A DNA stretch of 64,000 bases from Lyngbya sp. HA4199-MV5 (GTDB lineage: Bacteria > Cyanobacteriota > Cyanobacteriia > Leptolyngbyales > Leptolyngbyaceae), in assembly GCA_019359375.1 (NCBI GenBank), contig JAHHHL010000027.1, positions 22,235 through 86,234 on the forward strand, given 5' to 3'. The position numbers were made by a program, and so were the translations under genes. The notes under the pieces are model-generated. The model was not told the origin of the DNA. It ran no database searches and saw only the letters and a program-made list of their open reading frames with translations. Positions 42,149-51,733 of the stretch are shown here, in pieces. Every line of letters starts with the position of its first letter. Positions within the stretch are counted from its first letter, which is position 1.

Positions 42149-42295
42149 GGATCGTGGATTAAATAACTTCAACAACCTCAGCCTTTTAGTTGTACGGGCG
42201 CGGCATGCGGCAGATGCCTCTGGATGAAGGCAAGGACGTTCTACCGCATGCTACGCTCCTACGCAGAGAATGACACCTTCATCAATCCACGATCC
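42149..42295. repeat. 147-bp element with 12-bp inverted ends
   Basis: GGATCGTGGATT at 42149-42160 and AATCCACGATCC at 42284-42295 are perfect inverted repeats. They bound a segment that also contains GCATGCGGCAGATGCC and a second CCGCATGCTACGC. A copy of AATCCACGATCC with flanking ATC occurs at 58269-58280. The element fills most of the gap 42014-42323; no gene is seen there. Confidence 0.55.
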
Positions 42296-42323
42296 GTACC
42301 TGACAACTCACTGAGCGATCGCA

Positions 42324-42932
42324 ATGGCTAACAAACGGACGGCTTTTGGGCGTACAAGCATCACTCTGAAGTCTTTTGCGAGTGCTTTCCTCATCGCGGC
42401 AATGCTGACAGCATTCCTGCCGATCGTGCTGGAGCGATCGCCTGCTGTTGCTCAACGGGTGAGACCAGAAGATGTCTGGCAGTCTGTTTACGAACGCGTC
42501 CCCGATTTACCAAAAGAGAATCAGTACGTCAGCAAAGAAACAGGCAAAGTTGCGTCAGACAACACCCTGGTTGGTCGCTTAATTCGCTATCACCTTTATG
42601 TGGCTGGTCGATCGCCGCTTTATCGGTTTGACTGGAAACTCACCATTGCCGATTATCTTGGTTTGGGTCTCAACGGCAGTTTTGATGAGACTGGCTATCC
42701 CAGCCGTGCGACCTTGAAGACCAATCCTGCTGACGGCGACCGGGCTGCGATTAATCGGCTCACGCGATCGCAGCGTAATGCACTCGTGCAGGCACTGGTA
42801 GATGGATTTACCTCGCCAACGCCTGCAACCCCAGTATCATCCCCAGCTATTCCGCAACCTTCTCCCAGCCAAAAGCCACAGTCCAATTCAACGCCTCCTA
42901 CACCGGGAGGCGCTTCGCTGCTAAAACCCTAA
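42324..42932 (+). CDS. secreted hypothetical protein
   Basis: The family is not named. The 202-residue product has a signal peptide (FASAFLIAAMLTAFLPIVLE, cut after AVAQ near 44). A conserved-looking domain follows (EDVWQSVYERVPDLPKENQY; DNTLVGRLIRYHLYVAGRSP; RFDWKLTIADYLGLG), then a Pro/Ser-rich tail of about 50 residues. It is probably periplasmic. The DUF1818 gene starts two bases after its stop, so the two are likely cotranscribed. Confidence 0.75.
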   Translation: MANKRTAFGRTSITLKSFASAFLIAAMLTAFLPIVLERSPAVAQRVRPEDVWQSVYERVPDLPKENQYVSKETGKVASDNTLVGRLIRYHLYVAGRSPLYRFDWKLTIADYLGLGLNGSFDETGYPSRATLKTNPADGDRAAINRLTRSQRNALVQALVDGFTSPTPATPVSSPAIPQPSPSQKPQSNSTPPTPGGASLLKP

Positions 42933-42934
42933 GT

Positions 42935-43300
42935 ATGACTCGCATGATCAAAAGTGGGGTTGGGTGGCGGTTAGGCTGGGATCCAGATGCCGATGCCTTC
43001 AAAGGGCTTGTCGGCTCAGATGATTGGGCGCTGGAGTTAACCGCAGTAGAGCTAGAGGATTTTTGTCGCCTGCTCAACCAGTTGGTCGAAATGGTGGTTC
43101 AGATGAGCAGCGAGTTAATGGCTGAGGAAACGATCGCCTGCGAAGCCGAAAGCGATCGCCTCTGGCTGGAAGTTGAAGGCTATCCCCACGCCTATCGATT
43201 ACACCTGATGCTTCTAACTGGACGACGCAGCGAAGGTCATTGGGCTGCGACCGCCGTACCAGCACTCGCTCAGGCAGCCAAATCGCTCGATGTATTCTGA
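42935..43300 (+). CDS. DUF1818 family protein
   Basis: This 121-residue cyanobacteria/plastid-lineage protein has KSGVGWRLGWDPDADAFKGL, WALELTAVELEDFCRLL, and HAYRLHLMLLTGRRSEGHW, the DUF1818 signature. It is soluble with no export signal. Structural work on this family suggests a Whirly-like fold, so nucleic-acid binding is possible, but function is unproven. It starts two bases after the preceding gene. Confidence 0.9.
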   Translation: MTRMIKSGVGWRLGWDPDADAFKGLVGSDDWALELTAVELEDFCRLLNQLVEMVVQMSSELMAEETIACEAESDRLWLEVEGYPHAYRLHLMLLTGRRSEGHWAATAVPALAQAAKSLDVF

Positions 43301-43503
43301 CTGAAGCTTAGACTAAAGAGGAGTGTAGACAGCTCAACCCTTTACAGAGATTGAGTAACACCGAAGTGCCAGGCTCTGCCATTGCCCATCAGCGTAGAGC
43401 CTTGGTGCCGAAAGTCTCGAAGTTGGTCAAAATGACTTATGGTCAAGGGGTTTGATCGGTACTTGACCTGCAAGCCCCAAAGCGAGCCTAAACTCCAGTC
43501 ACA

Positions 43504-45234
43504 TTAATTCAACGCGTTTTTGGCTTTGAAACTGTTGGAGGCGATCGGGTTTTGGTTTGGATCTGGTGGGTTTGGGGCGATCGGGTTCGGGGCGAGGGGC
43601 GATCGTTTGCGATACAGCGCACTATGGGGCAGCACGCGCAGCACTTCCTCCACCGTGGTTCTGCCCGTTGTCACTTTTTCGATCGCGGCGAGTTGAAACG
43701 ATTGAAAGCCGCTCTCATTGAGATATTTGTGCAGGTCAGTCATGCTGCCTTCGTAGATAATTTGCCGCACGATCGTGTCGATATTCAACATCTCGATCAA
43801 CGCTTCTCTGCCTAAATAACCAGAGTTGAAGCAGCGCCCACAGCCTTTACCACGTTGCCACGCGGTTACATTTGCCTGTTTCAATTCCAACCCCAGCACA
43901 TTCAAATCACGTTCTGTCGGCGTATAAGGTTCCGCACAGTGCGTACAGACTTTCCTTGCCAACCGCTGTGCCACAATGCCCAACAATGCATCGCTAATCA
44001 AGCCCGGATCGGGACCAATATCTTTCAGGCGTGGAATGGCGCTGGTGGCATCGTTGGTATGGAGCGTTGTGAGGACGAGATGTCCCGTCAGTGCTGCACG
44101 AATCGCCGTTTCTGCCGTTTCGTGGTCGCGGATTTCGCCCAACATGATGATGTCGGGGTCTTGCCGCAAAATAGCGCGGAGTCCAGCCGCAAAGGTCATG
44201 CCTGCGGGTTCATGCACCTGCGTTTGTGTAATGCACGGCAGCACGTACTCGACCGGATCTTCGACCGTGACCACATTCACATGCTCAGTGGCGATCGCCT
44301 GCAAACTGGTGTACAGCGTACTGGTTTTACCCGATCCGGTTGGACCCGTAAAAATCACCATGCCCTGGGGTTGCGCCAACCACCCTTTGTAGAGCGCGAG
44401 TGCTTTATCGGAGAACCCAAGTTCGTTGATGCTGGAGAATGGATTTTGGCGCGGTAAAAGCCGGATGACTGCCTTTTCGCCGCCCACACACGGCAACGTG
44501 CTGACCCGCATATCGAGTCCCACTTCTGCTTCGGTTTCTGAGACGTACTTTTCGCTGATGCGGGCATCTTGAGGGCGACGGCTTTCGGAAATATCCATGT
44601 CAGCCATGACTTTGAGAGCAACGACAGCTCGCCGACTGACCTCCAGGGGCAGTGTGGTGATGTTACGCAGAATGCCGTCAATGCGATAACGCACGCGCAG
44701 CCCATCTACCGTTGGCTCCATATGGATATCACTGGCGCGGTTCCGCAATGCTCCTGAGATGAGAGCTTTAATACGCCCAATCTGATCCGTTGCTTTTGAC
44801 AGATGCAGCTCTGTCACGACACCAATATTTTCTGGCTCGATTTCTCCAGTCAACGGGTTCGTCAGGGCATCGGCGCTGATGCGCGTTTGGTCAAACTTTT
44901 GTGCCTGAAACCAGGCGCGATAGCTCAGTTCCGCGATCGCAAGCATCTGAATCGTCGTGCCAGTTTGTTCTCTCAGGCTGGCGATCACGGCTTCGGTTAA
45001 GGCAATCGGGCTACCCAGGTAGTAGCAGTTGCGCCATAGCAGCAGAGGGATCACAGGTGGCAACGATCGCCGATCGGTCAACTGCTTGAGAAAACGGTAC
45101 GTAACTTCGCGATCGAGCAACGAAAGATTAACCATGCCCTGCTCATTCACCAGGAGGTTGATGGCTTCCTCACAGGTAATGTCACGGTTTTTAAGCTGCT
45201 GCCAAGCCGAAGGTGACGCGTTTGAAGCCTGCAT
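43504..45234 (-). CDS. GspE/PilB-type secretion or pilus ATPase
   Basis: This hexameric cytoplasmic ATPase powers type IV pilus extension or type II secretion. The 576-residue protein has an N-terminal MshEN-like region, then SDIHMEPTVDGLRVRYRIDG. Walker A GPTGSGKTSTLY is near 320, the Asp box FAAGLRAILRQDPDIIMLGE, Walker B GEIRDHETAETA and the His box. A CxxC...CxxC zinc motif (CTHCAEPY; GCGRCF) follows. It is shorter than typical PilB. The last 25 residues (Pro/Asn/Ala repeats) come from a low-complexity DNA repeat. It lies 57 bases downstream of the TamB-like gene. Confidence 0.92.
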   Translation of the reverse strand: MQASNASPSAWQQLKNRDITCEEAINLLVNEQGMVNLSLLDREVTYRFLKQLTDRRSLPPVIPLLLWRNCYYLGSPIALTEAVIASLREQTGTTIQMLAIAELSYRAWFQAQKFDQTRISADALTNPLTGEIEPENIGVVTELHLSKATDQIGRIKALISGALRNRASDIHMEPTVDGLRVRYRIDGILRNITTLPLEVSRRAVVALKVMADMDISESRRPQDARISEKYVSETEAEVGLDMRVSTLPCVGGEKAVIRLLPRQNPFSSINELGFSDKALALYKGWLAQPQGMVIFTGPTGSGKTSTLYTSLQAIATEHVNVVTVEDPVEYVLPCITQTQVHEPAGMTFAAGLRAILRQDPDIIMLGEIRDHETAETAIRAALTGHLVLTTLHTNDATSAIPRLKDIGPDPGLISDALLGIVAQRLARKVCTHCAEPYTPTERDLNVLGLELKQANVTAWQRGKGCGRCFNSGYLGREALIEMLNIDTIVRQIIYEGSMTDLHKYLNESGFQSFQLAAIEKVTTGRTTVEEVLRVLPHSALYRKRSPLAPNPIAPNPPDPNQNPIASNSFKAKNALN

Positions 45235-45291
45235 AATGTCCCAATACGGTGAATGCCTGAAGCCAACTCAAGAGAATGCGATGATCTAACG

Positions 45292-48200
45292 TTAAAAACG
45301 GGTTTCGTATTCTACGACGGCGCGGCTGTCTCCCGAAAAGTCGCTGGAACCGCGCAGGAGAAGCTGATCATTCAAACGATACCGTACCCCAAATTGAGTC
45401 GGCTGGCTGGAGGTCAAGATTCTCAACACTGAGAATGAGATGCTGGGCGTGATGTCGATCGCCGCTTCTGCACCCAAACCGAGCGTTGAACCGCCACTGC
45501 TGGTATCACGGGCGCGATCGGGACGAGTCACCGTGGGGAAGAGTCGAAACTCGCTCAGCCCCAGCGCGTTGCCAATCACTCCCTGAATGTTGCTGAGTAA
45601 GGCAGAACCCGCCAGGTTCGCAATGCCCAGAGCAGTATCACCTCGCCCTAACGTGCTGACAAAACTTGCACCCAGAAGGGACACAATCTCGGCTTCTCTG
45701 CGGCTGGGGCTACTGGTGAGCTTGAGGTTATTTGCCAACTGGCTCGCAGGACCCTGCACCTGCGCCTGGATACGCACCGTTTGCAGCGATCCGTAGGCAG
45801 ATGCCGTTGTGAGGCTTGAGTCGTTGATTTCGGAGGAAATCGCTGATGCGGGTAGGCGACTATTCGTGACTTCAGCGACGGAGGCAATCAGGCGCACGTC
45901 CAGGTTTGGATCAAGCCCCTGTTTCTCGACAAATTCAGCCGTTTGGGGATAGCCGCGCGCCAGGGTGAATTGTGTGGTGTACAGGTTGACCTGACCTGAT
46001 TTGAGGCTAATCAGCCCTTTGGGTCGCAAGTCATCTAGGGGTCCGTTAATGGTCAGACCACCTGTGGCAACAAAGCTCAGCAGTGGGGCACTCACTACCT
46101 GCACGCCGTTGCCCAGGGTGATGTTGAGATTGTCGAAGCTAATGACATTATTGCCGCCGAAGGTGCCAGTCGAGCCTGCGGCAGCCCCACTCGCTGCGCC
46201 ACCACTCGTCTCTGTGTTGCCACTCCCTGCGCTGCTGAGCAGCACCTGTCCTCTGGAGAGTTGAATGGTGCCACCAATGATGGGATTGAGTGCTGACCCG
46301 ACTACTTGAACGTCTCCATCGACTCCACCCTGGTACAGCCCTTTCAGACTGATCCCGACCTTATTCAGGTTGACATTCAGGGGCGTTTGGCGATCGATAT
46401 CATTCGGAGACAACGCTGCAAAGATGGGCAGTACACCCGCCGCCGTAACACTGCCACGGGTAAACTGTCCGGTGACGTTATCGACTCGCAGCCGATCGCG
46501 ATCGAACCGAATCTTGCCCGTCACGCCTTTCAAAGGTTCAGGAAGGGCGCGTGCCTGGATGGTGGCATTTTCAAAGCTGGCAGTTCCGGTGGCGATCGGT
46601 CGTCGGAGCGTACCCTGCACCTCTGCATTCACCTGTCCCCTGCCATCCACCCACGACACCTGGTCATTGAGTAAATTGAGTAGCGCCAATCCCTCGTTTC
46701 GGACATTTACATTTAGCCGAATCTGGTCATTGTCTGGTTTGACCGATGCAAACGGTAGCGTTTGTGGAATGCTGCCTGTGAGGGTAATCGGTTCGTTGCC
46801 GCTAATCAACAGTCGGCTACCAAAATTGAGACGGGCATTGCTATAGCCAAAGTTGCCCTGTGCCTGCTGAATGTCGGTGCCGTTCAAGACTCCATCCGTC
46901 AGGCTCAAGAGTCCGACTACTTGGGGGTTATTTTGACTGCCCGTGATGGTTGCTGTGGCATTCAGGTTGCCTTGTACATTGAGCGGCAGGTTGAAGAGTT
47001 CCACCAGGCGATCGGCGGGAATATTCTCCATGCGGAACTGTCCCGACTGCGTTGCACCCCCCACCTGTCCTGAAAACGTGACCAGCGACTGATCAGATTG
47101 AAACCGTAGCGGTAAGAGCGTCACAATGCCCTTCTCAAAGCTGCCTCTTGCGACCACTTGCTTAGCAGACGCACTGCCCCACTGCCAGTCCTGTCCTTGC
47201 AGGTTAAATTTGGCACTGATGCCCGATCGCAACGATCCCGACGCGCTAATAGTGCCGTTGAATGCCCCTTTGAGTTCGCTCAACTCAGGCAAGGGGGATG
47301 CCTGCTGACGGGCAGCGTTCTGTGCTTTCAGGGCTTTAATTTCAGCGATGCGGCGAATCTGAGTCAATAAGGGGGTGCTTTCCAACTGTACGGGCACCGT
47401 CTCCAGATCGGCGGCTGTGCCGTAAGCGGGTAACGCTGCACCCCGCGTAAAGTCAGACAACTGGAAGTATTGCAGCAACTCTAAAACATCTTGAAGCTGA
47501 CCCTGGGGCACATTCAACTGCGCTTGAAATTGGGGGTCTGCACCTGTGAGTTTGGCGCTGGCATTTAGTTGAAAGAGGCTCTGCCCCCGGCGCAGTTCGG
47601 CTCCAGAAAGGCTTGCCACTCCATTCGAGAGGCTGACCCGCCCACCAAATTGATCGGCGCGGTAGGTGCCGATCGTCGGATTCGTCAGGGTAAACTGTCC
47701 ATTGGCGCTAAGCTGGCTCAAATCGCCCGATCGCAAACGGCTAAGATTCACTGCTACACTGCCATTGAGTTCGCCTGTGAGGGGAAAGAACGCAGCCGTT
47801 GCAGGCGTATTCAGGAACGCGAGTGGGAACTTTTCAGCGTTGACCAGCAGCACATCGCCTCGTCGTCTGCCTGTTGCCACTGCCTGACCGCGCCGAATGT
47901 CAAAGGTATTAATTTGATACGTTGAATCTAACGACAGCGCGATGCGGTCTTGCCGTCCGACCAGATTTAACGCCACGCCATTTGCGACCCGCAGCGTACC
48001 CCGCAACGGCGACTCGAAGGCATTACCATTGACGGCAAACTGGCGCAAGGTCACGCCTCCGTTAATGGTGGGGTTGGTCAAATTTCCGGTTAACCGTCCC
48101 GCAAAGTCTACCCGCCCGGAGTAATCGACGCTTTTGGGAATGGGAAGCGCGATCGCCTGCAAGCTGTAGTTCGTCGTGCGAACGTTCAGATCCAGGGCTG

Positions 48201-50103
48201 TGATGGTTGGTGTACCTGTCACGCTGGCATAGATATTGCCGTTGGCGCTAAAGCCTGGAGCCGTGGCGCGTTGCAAGACCACTTTTTGTCCATCCCAGGC
48301 GAACTGCGCGTCCAGTGGTGCTGCAATGACCGAAATTCCCTGCGACAGTCGTGCCCGTCCCTGAGCACGCACGCTAGCCAGATTAACGTTCGTCAGCGAT
48401 CCTGTCAGAGAGACCGCACCGTTAAACACACCTCGCAATCCGGTAGAAATGCGGCTGAGCTGCACTTGGGAGCCTGTGACTAATGCCTGCCAGCGCCCTC
48501 CTGCGGCTCGTGCCTGAGCGCTAACCGTGCCGCCTGCAACGGCAAAGTTCGTGTTCTGAAGTGTGGTTACGCCGTTGGCAATCAGAATTTCGCCTGAGCC
48601 AGCATACTGGGCTTCGGGTGCCTGCCAGCGCACAAAAGTACGGGGACTGGTCGCACTGCCTGTCACGATCGCCTGTGCATTCACCCGCCCGATCGCCACT
48701 GGTGACGCATTGCCATTGGTATAGACACTGGCGATCGGCTCACCCGGAATGCCAATTGCCTGAGCACTAAACGCCAGTTGCACTGGATTTTTGAGTGTGA
48801 CTCGTCCCGATCCGGTGACTTGCCCACCTGCTGTTGGAGTCGCCTGTACATCGGCGATGGTCAAGGTTTGATTGGCAGTCGCCAGTTGGAATTTAGCGCT
48901 GTATTTGCTGAGGTCAATACGATCGACCTTTCCTGGTTTGGTATTGCGAGCAACGCCAGTGATCACAGGCTGCTGCGTTGTTCCCGTCACCTTGAGGTCT
49001 GCCAGCACTTCACCGGATGCGGGTACGGGTAGCTTTAATTGAAAGGTATCCAGCAGTTTTGCAATGGTGACAGGTTTCACGCGTGCGGTCAGATCAAACC
49101 CCTGGTCAAAATCCAGTCTACCGCTTGCCTGTAGGGGGATTTTGCGCTTACCAAAGAGTGCTTCCGTGTTTTCCAGTGTCAGCAGCGTGCCCTGGAGTTG
49201 CAGTCCGCCCTTCGCCTGGGTGAATCCGTAGGGTACTTTCGGAATCGTCAGCGTTGTACCCGTAAAGGTTGCAGTCCCCGTGATGTAAGGAGTTTTCTGC
49301 TTGGGGCGAATCTGTACCGCAAGATTGCCGTTTGCCCGACCCGCTGGCAAGTTGACTGGAAGTTTGATGAGCCGATCGATCTCTGCCAGGGCGAAATTCT
49401 GCCCCTGTACCTGCAAGTTTGTTTGTGAGGGCGATCGCAAGGTTTCGCCGTTGATCTTTAGACTACCGCCCGTGTCCGATCGTCCGGCAAGTTCATAGGT
49501 AATGCGTTGGTTCTGGTCAAAAAAGTTAGCGCTGCCATTCAGTTGCGAAAGATTGACCGGAGCTGCCTTGCCACCCGTTTTACCCGCTGCCACCAGCACG
49601 GCTCTAGCGTCTTTGAAGCGGATTGCTTGCAGTTCTGTTCTAACAGGACCTTTGCTCTCCTCGTCGGAAATCTGTACCGAGATCCAGGTGCCGTCTGCCG
49701 CCTGCTCAAGATAAAGCTCTGGCTTATCCAGCGTAATGTCCAGGTTCAAATTGCGGGTCAGCAGCAACCGAATCGGGTTGAACGCGACATCGACGGCTTG
49801 CACGGTAGCGCGATCGGGATCGGTTGCTGTGGCGGGTACAGACGACGCACCAAAGCGCAAACTGGTGAGTGAAAAGCGCTCTACCCTGCCCAGTTTCACC
49901 GGACGCTTCAACGATTCCGTTAAGTTGGACTCGACCAGCGGAGCCAGCTTTTCGTTGACAAAGACCCAGCCATACCAGGCACCGCCCGCCACGCCAGCTA
50001 ACGTCACAAGACCCAACGGAATACCGATTCGCCTCAGCAGCGATCGTGAGCGCCTGTTAGAACCTGAACCGGGGTCGCTACCGGGGCTTGGCAAATTCGT
50101 CAT
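45292..50103 (-). CDS. tamB: TamB/TIC236-like translocation and assembly protein
   Basis: A 1603-residue inner-membrane-anchored protein that spans the periplasm as a long beta-taco and supports outer-membrane protein or lipid transport. The plastid homologue TIC236 links outer and inner envelope translocons. A single N-terminal helix (LVTLAGVAGGAWYGWVFV, about 35-52) is followed by hundreds of short beta repeats. The C-terminal DUF490 domain ends in AVVEYETRF, including FRLFPTVTRP and QFGVRYRLNDQLLLRGSSDF. ATG 50101-50103 is preferred; a TTG 30 bases upstream is possible. It probably shares a transcript with the GspE gene. Confidence 0.93.
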   Translation of the reverse strand: MTNLPSPGSDPGSGSNRRSRSLLRRIGIPLGLVTLAGVAGGAWYGWVFVNEKLAPLVESNLTESLKRPVKLGRVERFSLTSLRFGASSVPATATDPDRATVQAVDVAFNPIRLLLTRNLNLDITLDKPELYLEQAADGTWISVQISDEESKGPVRTELQAIRFKDARAVLVAAGKTGGKAAPVNLSQLNGSANFFDQNQRITYELAGRSDTGGSLKINGETLRSPSQTNLQVQGQNFALAEIDRLIKLPVNLPAGRANGNLAVQIRPKQKTPYITGTATFTGTTLTIPKVPYGFTQAKGGLQLQGTLLTLENTEALFGKRKIPLQASGRLDFDQGFDLTARVKPVTIAKLLDTFQLKLPVPASGEVLADLKVTGTTQQPVITGVARNTKPGKVDRIDLSKYSAKFQLATANQTLTIADVQATPTAGGQVTGSGRVTLKNPVQLAFSAQAIGIPGEPIASVYTNGNASPVAIGRVNAQAIVTGSATSPRTFVRWQAPEAQYAGSGEILIANGVTTLQNTNFAVAGGTVSAQARAAGGRWQALVTGSQVQLSRISTGLRGVFNGAVSLTGSLTNVNLASVRAQGRARLSQGISVIAAPLDAQFAWDGQKVVLQRATAPGFSANGNIYASVTGTPTITALDLNVRTTNYSLQAIALPIPKSVDYSGRVDFAGRLTGNLTNPTINGGVTLRQFAVNGNAFESPLRGTLRVANGVALNLVGRQDRIALSLDSTYQINTFDIRRGQAVATGRRRGDVLLVNAEKFPLAFLNTPATAAFFPLTGELNGSVAVNLSRLRSGDLSQLSANGQFTLTNPTIGTYRADQFGGRVSLSNGVASLSGAELRRGQSLFQLNASAKLTGADPQFQAQLNVPQGQLQDVLELLQYFQLSDFTRGAALPAYGTAADLETVPVQLESTPLLTQIRRIAEIKALKAQNAARQQASPLPELSELKGAFNGTISASGSLRSGISAKFNLQGQDWQWGSASAKQVVARGSFEKGIVTLLPLRFQSDQSLVTFSGQVGGATQSGQFRMENIPADRLVELFNLPLNVQGNLNATATITGSQNNPQVVGLLSLTDGVLNGTDIQQAQGNFGYSNARLNFGSRLLISGNEPITLTGSIPQTLPFASVKPDNDQIRLNVNVRNEGLALLNLLNDQVSWVDGRGQVNAEVQGTLRRPIATGTASFENATIQARALPEPLKGVTGKIRFDRDRLRVDNVTGQFTRGSVTAAGVLPIFAALSPNDIDRQTPLNVNLNKVGISLKGLYQGGVDGDVQVVGSALNPIIGGTIQLSRGQVLLSSAGSGNTETSGGAASGAAAGSTGTFGGNNVISFDNLNITLGNGVQVVSAPLLSFVATGGLTINGPLDDLRPKGLISLKSGQVNLYTTQFTLARGYPQTAEFVEKQGLDPNLDVRLIASVAEVTNSRLPASAISSEINDSSLTTASAYGSLQTVRIQAQVQGPASQLANNLKLTSSPSRREAEIVSLLGASFVSTLGRGDTALGIANLAGSALLSNIQGVIGNALGLSEFRLFPTVTRPDRARDTSSGGSTLGLGAEAAIDITPSISFSVLRILTSSQPTQFGVRYRLNDQLLLRGSSDFSGDSRAVVEYETRF

Positions 50104-50205
50104 TTGCGGGGGGTGGGTGACTACTGGAGTCAATATACTGCGTATGCCTACGGATCTCTCATCCTCTGAAAACTTTTAATTTAGAAATTTTGAGGAGAAG
50201 GCAAA

Positions 50206-50440
50206 AGGTAGGGAGGCAGAAGGCAGGAGGCAGAAGGCAGGAGGCAGAAGGCAGAAGGCAGGAGGCAGAAGGCAGGAGGCAGAAGGCAGGAGGTGGGGAT
50301 GAGAGATGAGGGATGAAGGCTCAAAAGCTCATAGTTGACCGCTGTAGCTTGCTTCTCCGAAGGAGTCCGCTGATAGCTGAACTCAAAACTCTTCTCACTC
50401 CTCACTCCTTACCTCTCACCCCCCACCCGTCACTCCTTTA
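50206..50440. repeat. large STRR block
   Basis: About 11 units alternate between GGCAGAA and GGCAGGA (50214-50293), followed by GGGATGAGAGATGAGGG, a module GTAGCTTGCTTCTCCGAAGG, and CTCACTCCTCACTCCT. It fills the divergent gap between the TamB-like gene and clpP, so both promoters must lie in or beside it. Confidence 0.9.
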
Positions 50441-50479
50441 AATCGGTAGAATGATTAAAACCGATCGAGGGCAAATGCC

Positions 50480-51085
50480 ATGATTCCTACCGTCATCGAG
50501 CAATCTGGTCGGGGCGAACGCGCCTTTGACATTTACTCGCGGCTGCTGCGGGAGCGGATTGTCTTCTTAGGGCAGCAGATTGATGCTGATCTTGCAAACT
50601 TAGTTGTGGCTCAATTGCTCTTTTTGGATGCTGAAGACCCAGAGAAAGATATCTATGTGTATATCAATTCTCCTGGAGGCTCTGTTTCAGCAGGGATGGG
50701 GATTTACGACACGCTGCGGCATATTCGCCCAGATGTTTCGACGATTTGTGTTGGGTTGGCGGCTAGCATGGGCGCGTTTCTGCTCAGTGCGGGCACAAAA
50801 GGCAAGCGCATGAGCCTGCCCCACTCGCGGATTATGATTCACCAACCGCTGGGGGGCGCTCAGGGGCAAGCAACCGATATTGAGATTCAGGCAAAAGAAA
50901 TCCTGTATCACAAGCAGCGGTTGAATGAAATGCTGGCAGAGCATACCGGACAACCGATCGAGCGCATTCAAGAAGACACCGAACGCGACTTCTTTATGTC
51001 TGCTGAGGAAGCGAAGGACTACGGGTTGGTGGATCAGGTGATCGATCGCCGACCTTCCGCTACCCGCCCAGCCGTTGTGAAATAG
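50480..51085 (+). CDS. clpP: ATP-dependent Clp protease proteolytic subunit
   Basis: This serine peptidase forms the Clp core with ClpC/ClpX-type unfoldases. The 201-residue protein has catalytic Ser 96 ([14 protein letters not shown]), His 121 ([11 protein letters not shown]) and Asp 170 (DTERDFFMS), a complete triad spaced as in E. coli ClpP. It is therefore an active ClpP rather than ClpR. Cyanobacteria carry several clpP paralogues; which one this is cannot be fixed here. A palindromic repeat directly follows the stop. Confidence 0.96.
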   Translation: MIPTVIEQSGRGERAFDIYSRLLRERIVFLGQQIDADLANLVVAQLLFLDAEDPEKDIYVYINSPGGSVSAGMGIYDTLRHIRPDVSTICVGLAASMGAFLLSAGTKGKRMSLPHSRIMIHQPLGGAQGQATDIEIQAKEILYHKQRLNEMLAEHTGQPIERIQEDTERDFFMSAEEAKDYGLVDQVIDRRPSATRPAVVK

Positions 51086-51097
51086 CCTTCCCCGTTC

Positions 51098-51157
51098 TGT
51101 AGGGATGTGATCTGTAAGGACGTTATCTGTAGGGCCGTTACACGTAACGTCCCTACA
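51098..51157. repeat. tandem half-sites ending in a palindromic repeat
   Basis: Three degenerate half-units (CTGTAGGGATGTGAT, CTGTAAGGACGTTAT, CTGTAGGGCCGTTAC) lead into CGTAACGTCCCTACA. The last two form a near-perfect 30-bp palindrome at 51128-51157. A close relative lies at 58214-58245. It sits just after the clpP stop and could act as a transcript-end hairpin. Confidence 0.8.
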
Positions 51158-51180
51158 AAGGATGACCGACAGCTAAACGC

Positions 51181-51549
51181 TTACTGCGATGAACTGGCTG
51201 GTGCTTGCCCCTGTCGTTGAGCGCGAGCAGCCTTCATAATGTCCTGAATTTTGGTCTTTTGTTCGGGCGTGAGGTTGAGGCTTGCCATTGCCTCACGCAT
51301 TCTCACGCCCTGTTGTAGCTTGGTTTGTAATTGCTGCGACTGCTCTGGAGTTAGCACGGCTTCAATTTGTTTCCGCATGGCTTCACGTCGCTGGGCGCGT
51401 TCTGGCGACGGTGCCTTGTCACCCTGGGGCGCATCAGACGGCATGGTGCCTGCCTGCGATGGTTCCGACGAGTTGGATTGAGAGCAAGCAGTTACGCCAC
51501 CAACCAAGAACGTCCCTAAAAGTAGTGTGGTCGCGATCGAACGTTTCAT
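51181..51549 (-). CDS. LTxxQ-motif (Spy/CpxP-like) lipoprotein
   Basis: This 122-residue periplasmic lipoprotein has signal RSIATTLLLGTFLVGGVTAC with a lipobox Cys near residue 22. A Ser/Pro-rich linker and a helical region follow, with two LTxxQ motifs (VLTPEQSQQL; NLTPEQKTKI), the hallmark of Spy/CpxP chaperone-like proteins that respond to envelope stress. The ATG at 51547-51549 gives the signal peptide; the longer frame upstream overlaps the divergent HEAT gene and is not real. Confidence 0.85.
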   Translation of the reverse strand: MKRSIATTLLLGTFLVGGVTACSQSNSSEPSQAGTMPSDAPQGDKAPSPERAQRREAMRKQIEAVLTPEQSQQLQTKLQQGVRMREAMASLNLTPEQKTKIQDIMKAARAQRQGQAPASSSQ

Positions 51550-51733
51550 CAAATCACCATCCATTAAGAGTTCTAAGGGCGTTAGACTGCCGCTGAACAA
51601 TGATGGTTCAGGCAACGGTAGGGAATCATAGCCAGCTTGTTGACGGCGATCGCGTTTGGGCAAAGCCACTCTGCCAGAATGGATTGCACCCAAACGAATT
51701 GTGTCAAAATGAGGCAACTGCAAGCTGGGATGC

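Noticed and set aside
43855..44457. 200-codon forward ORF
   Set aside because: It lies antisense inside the GspE/PilB-type gene with no independent support.
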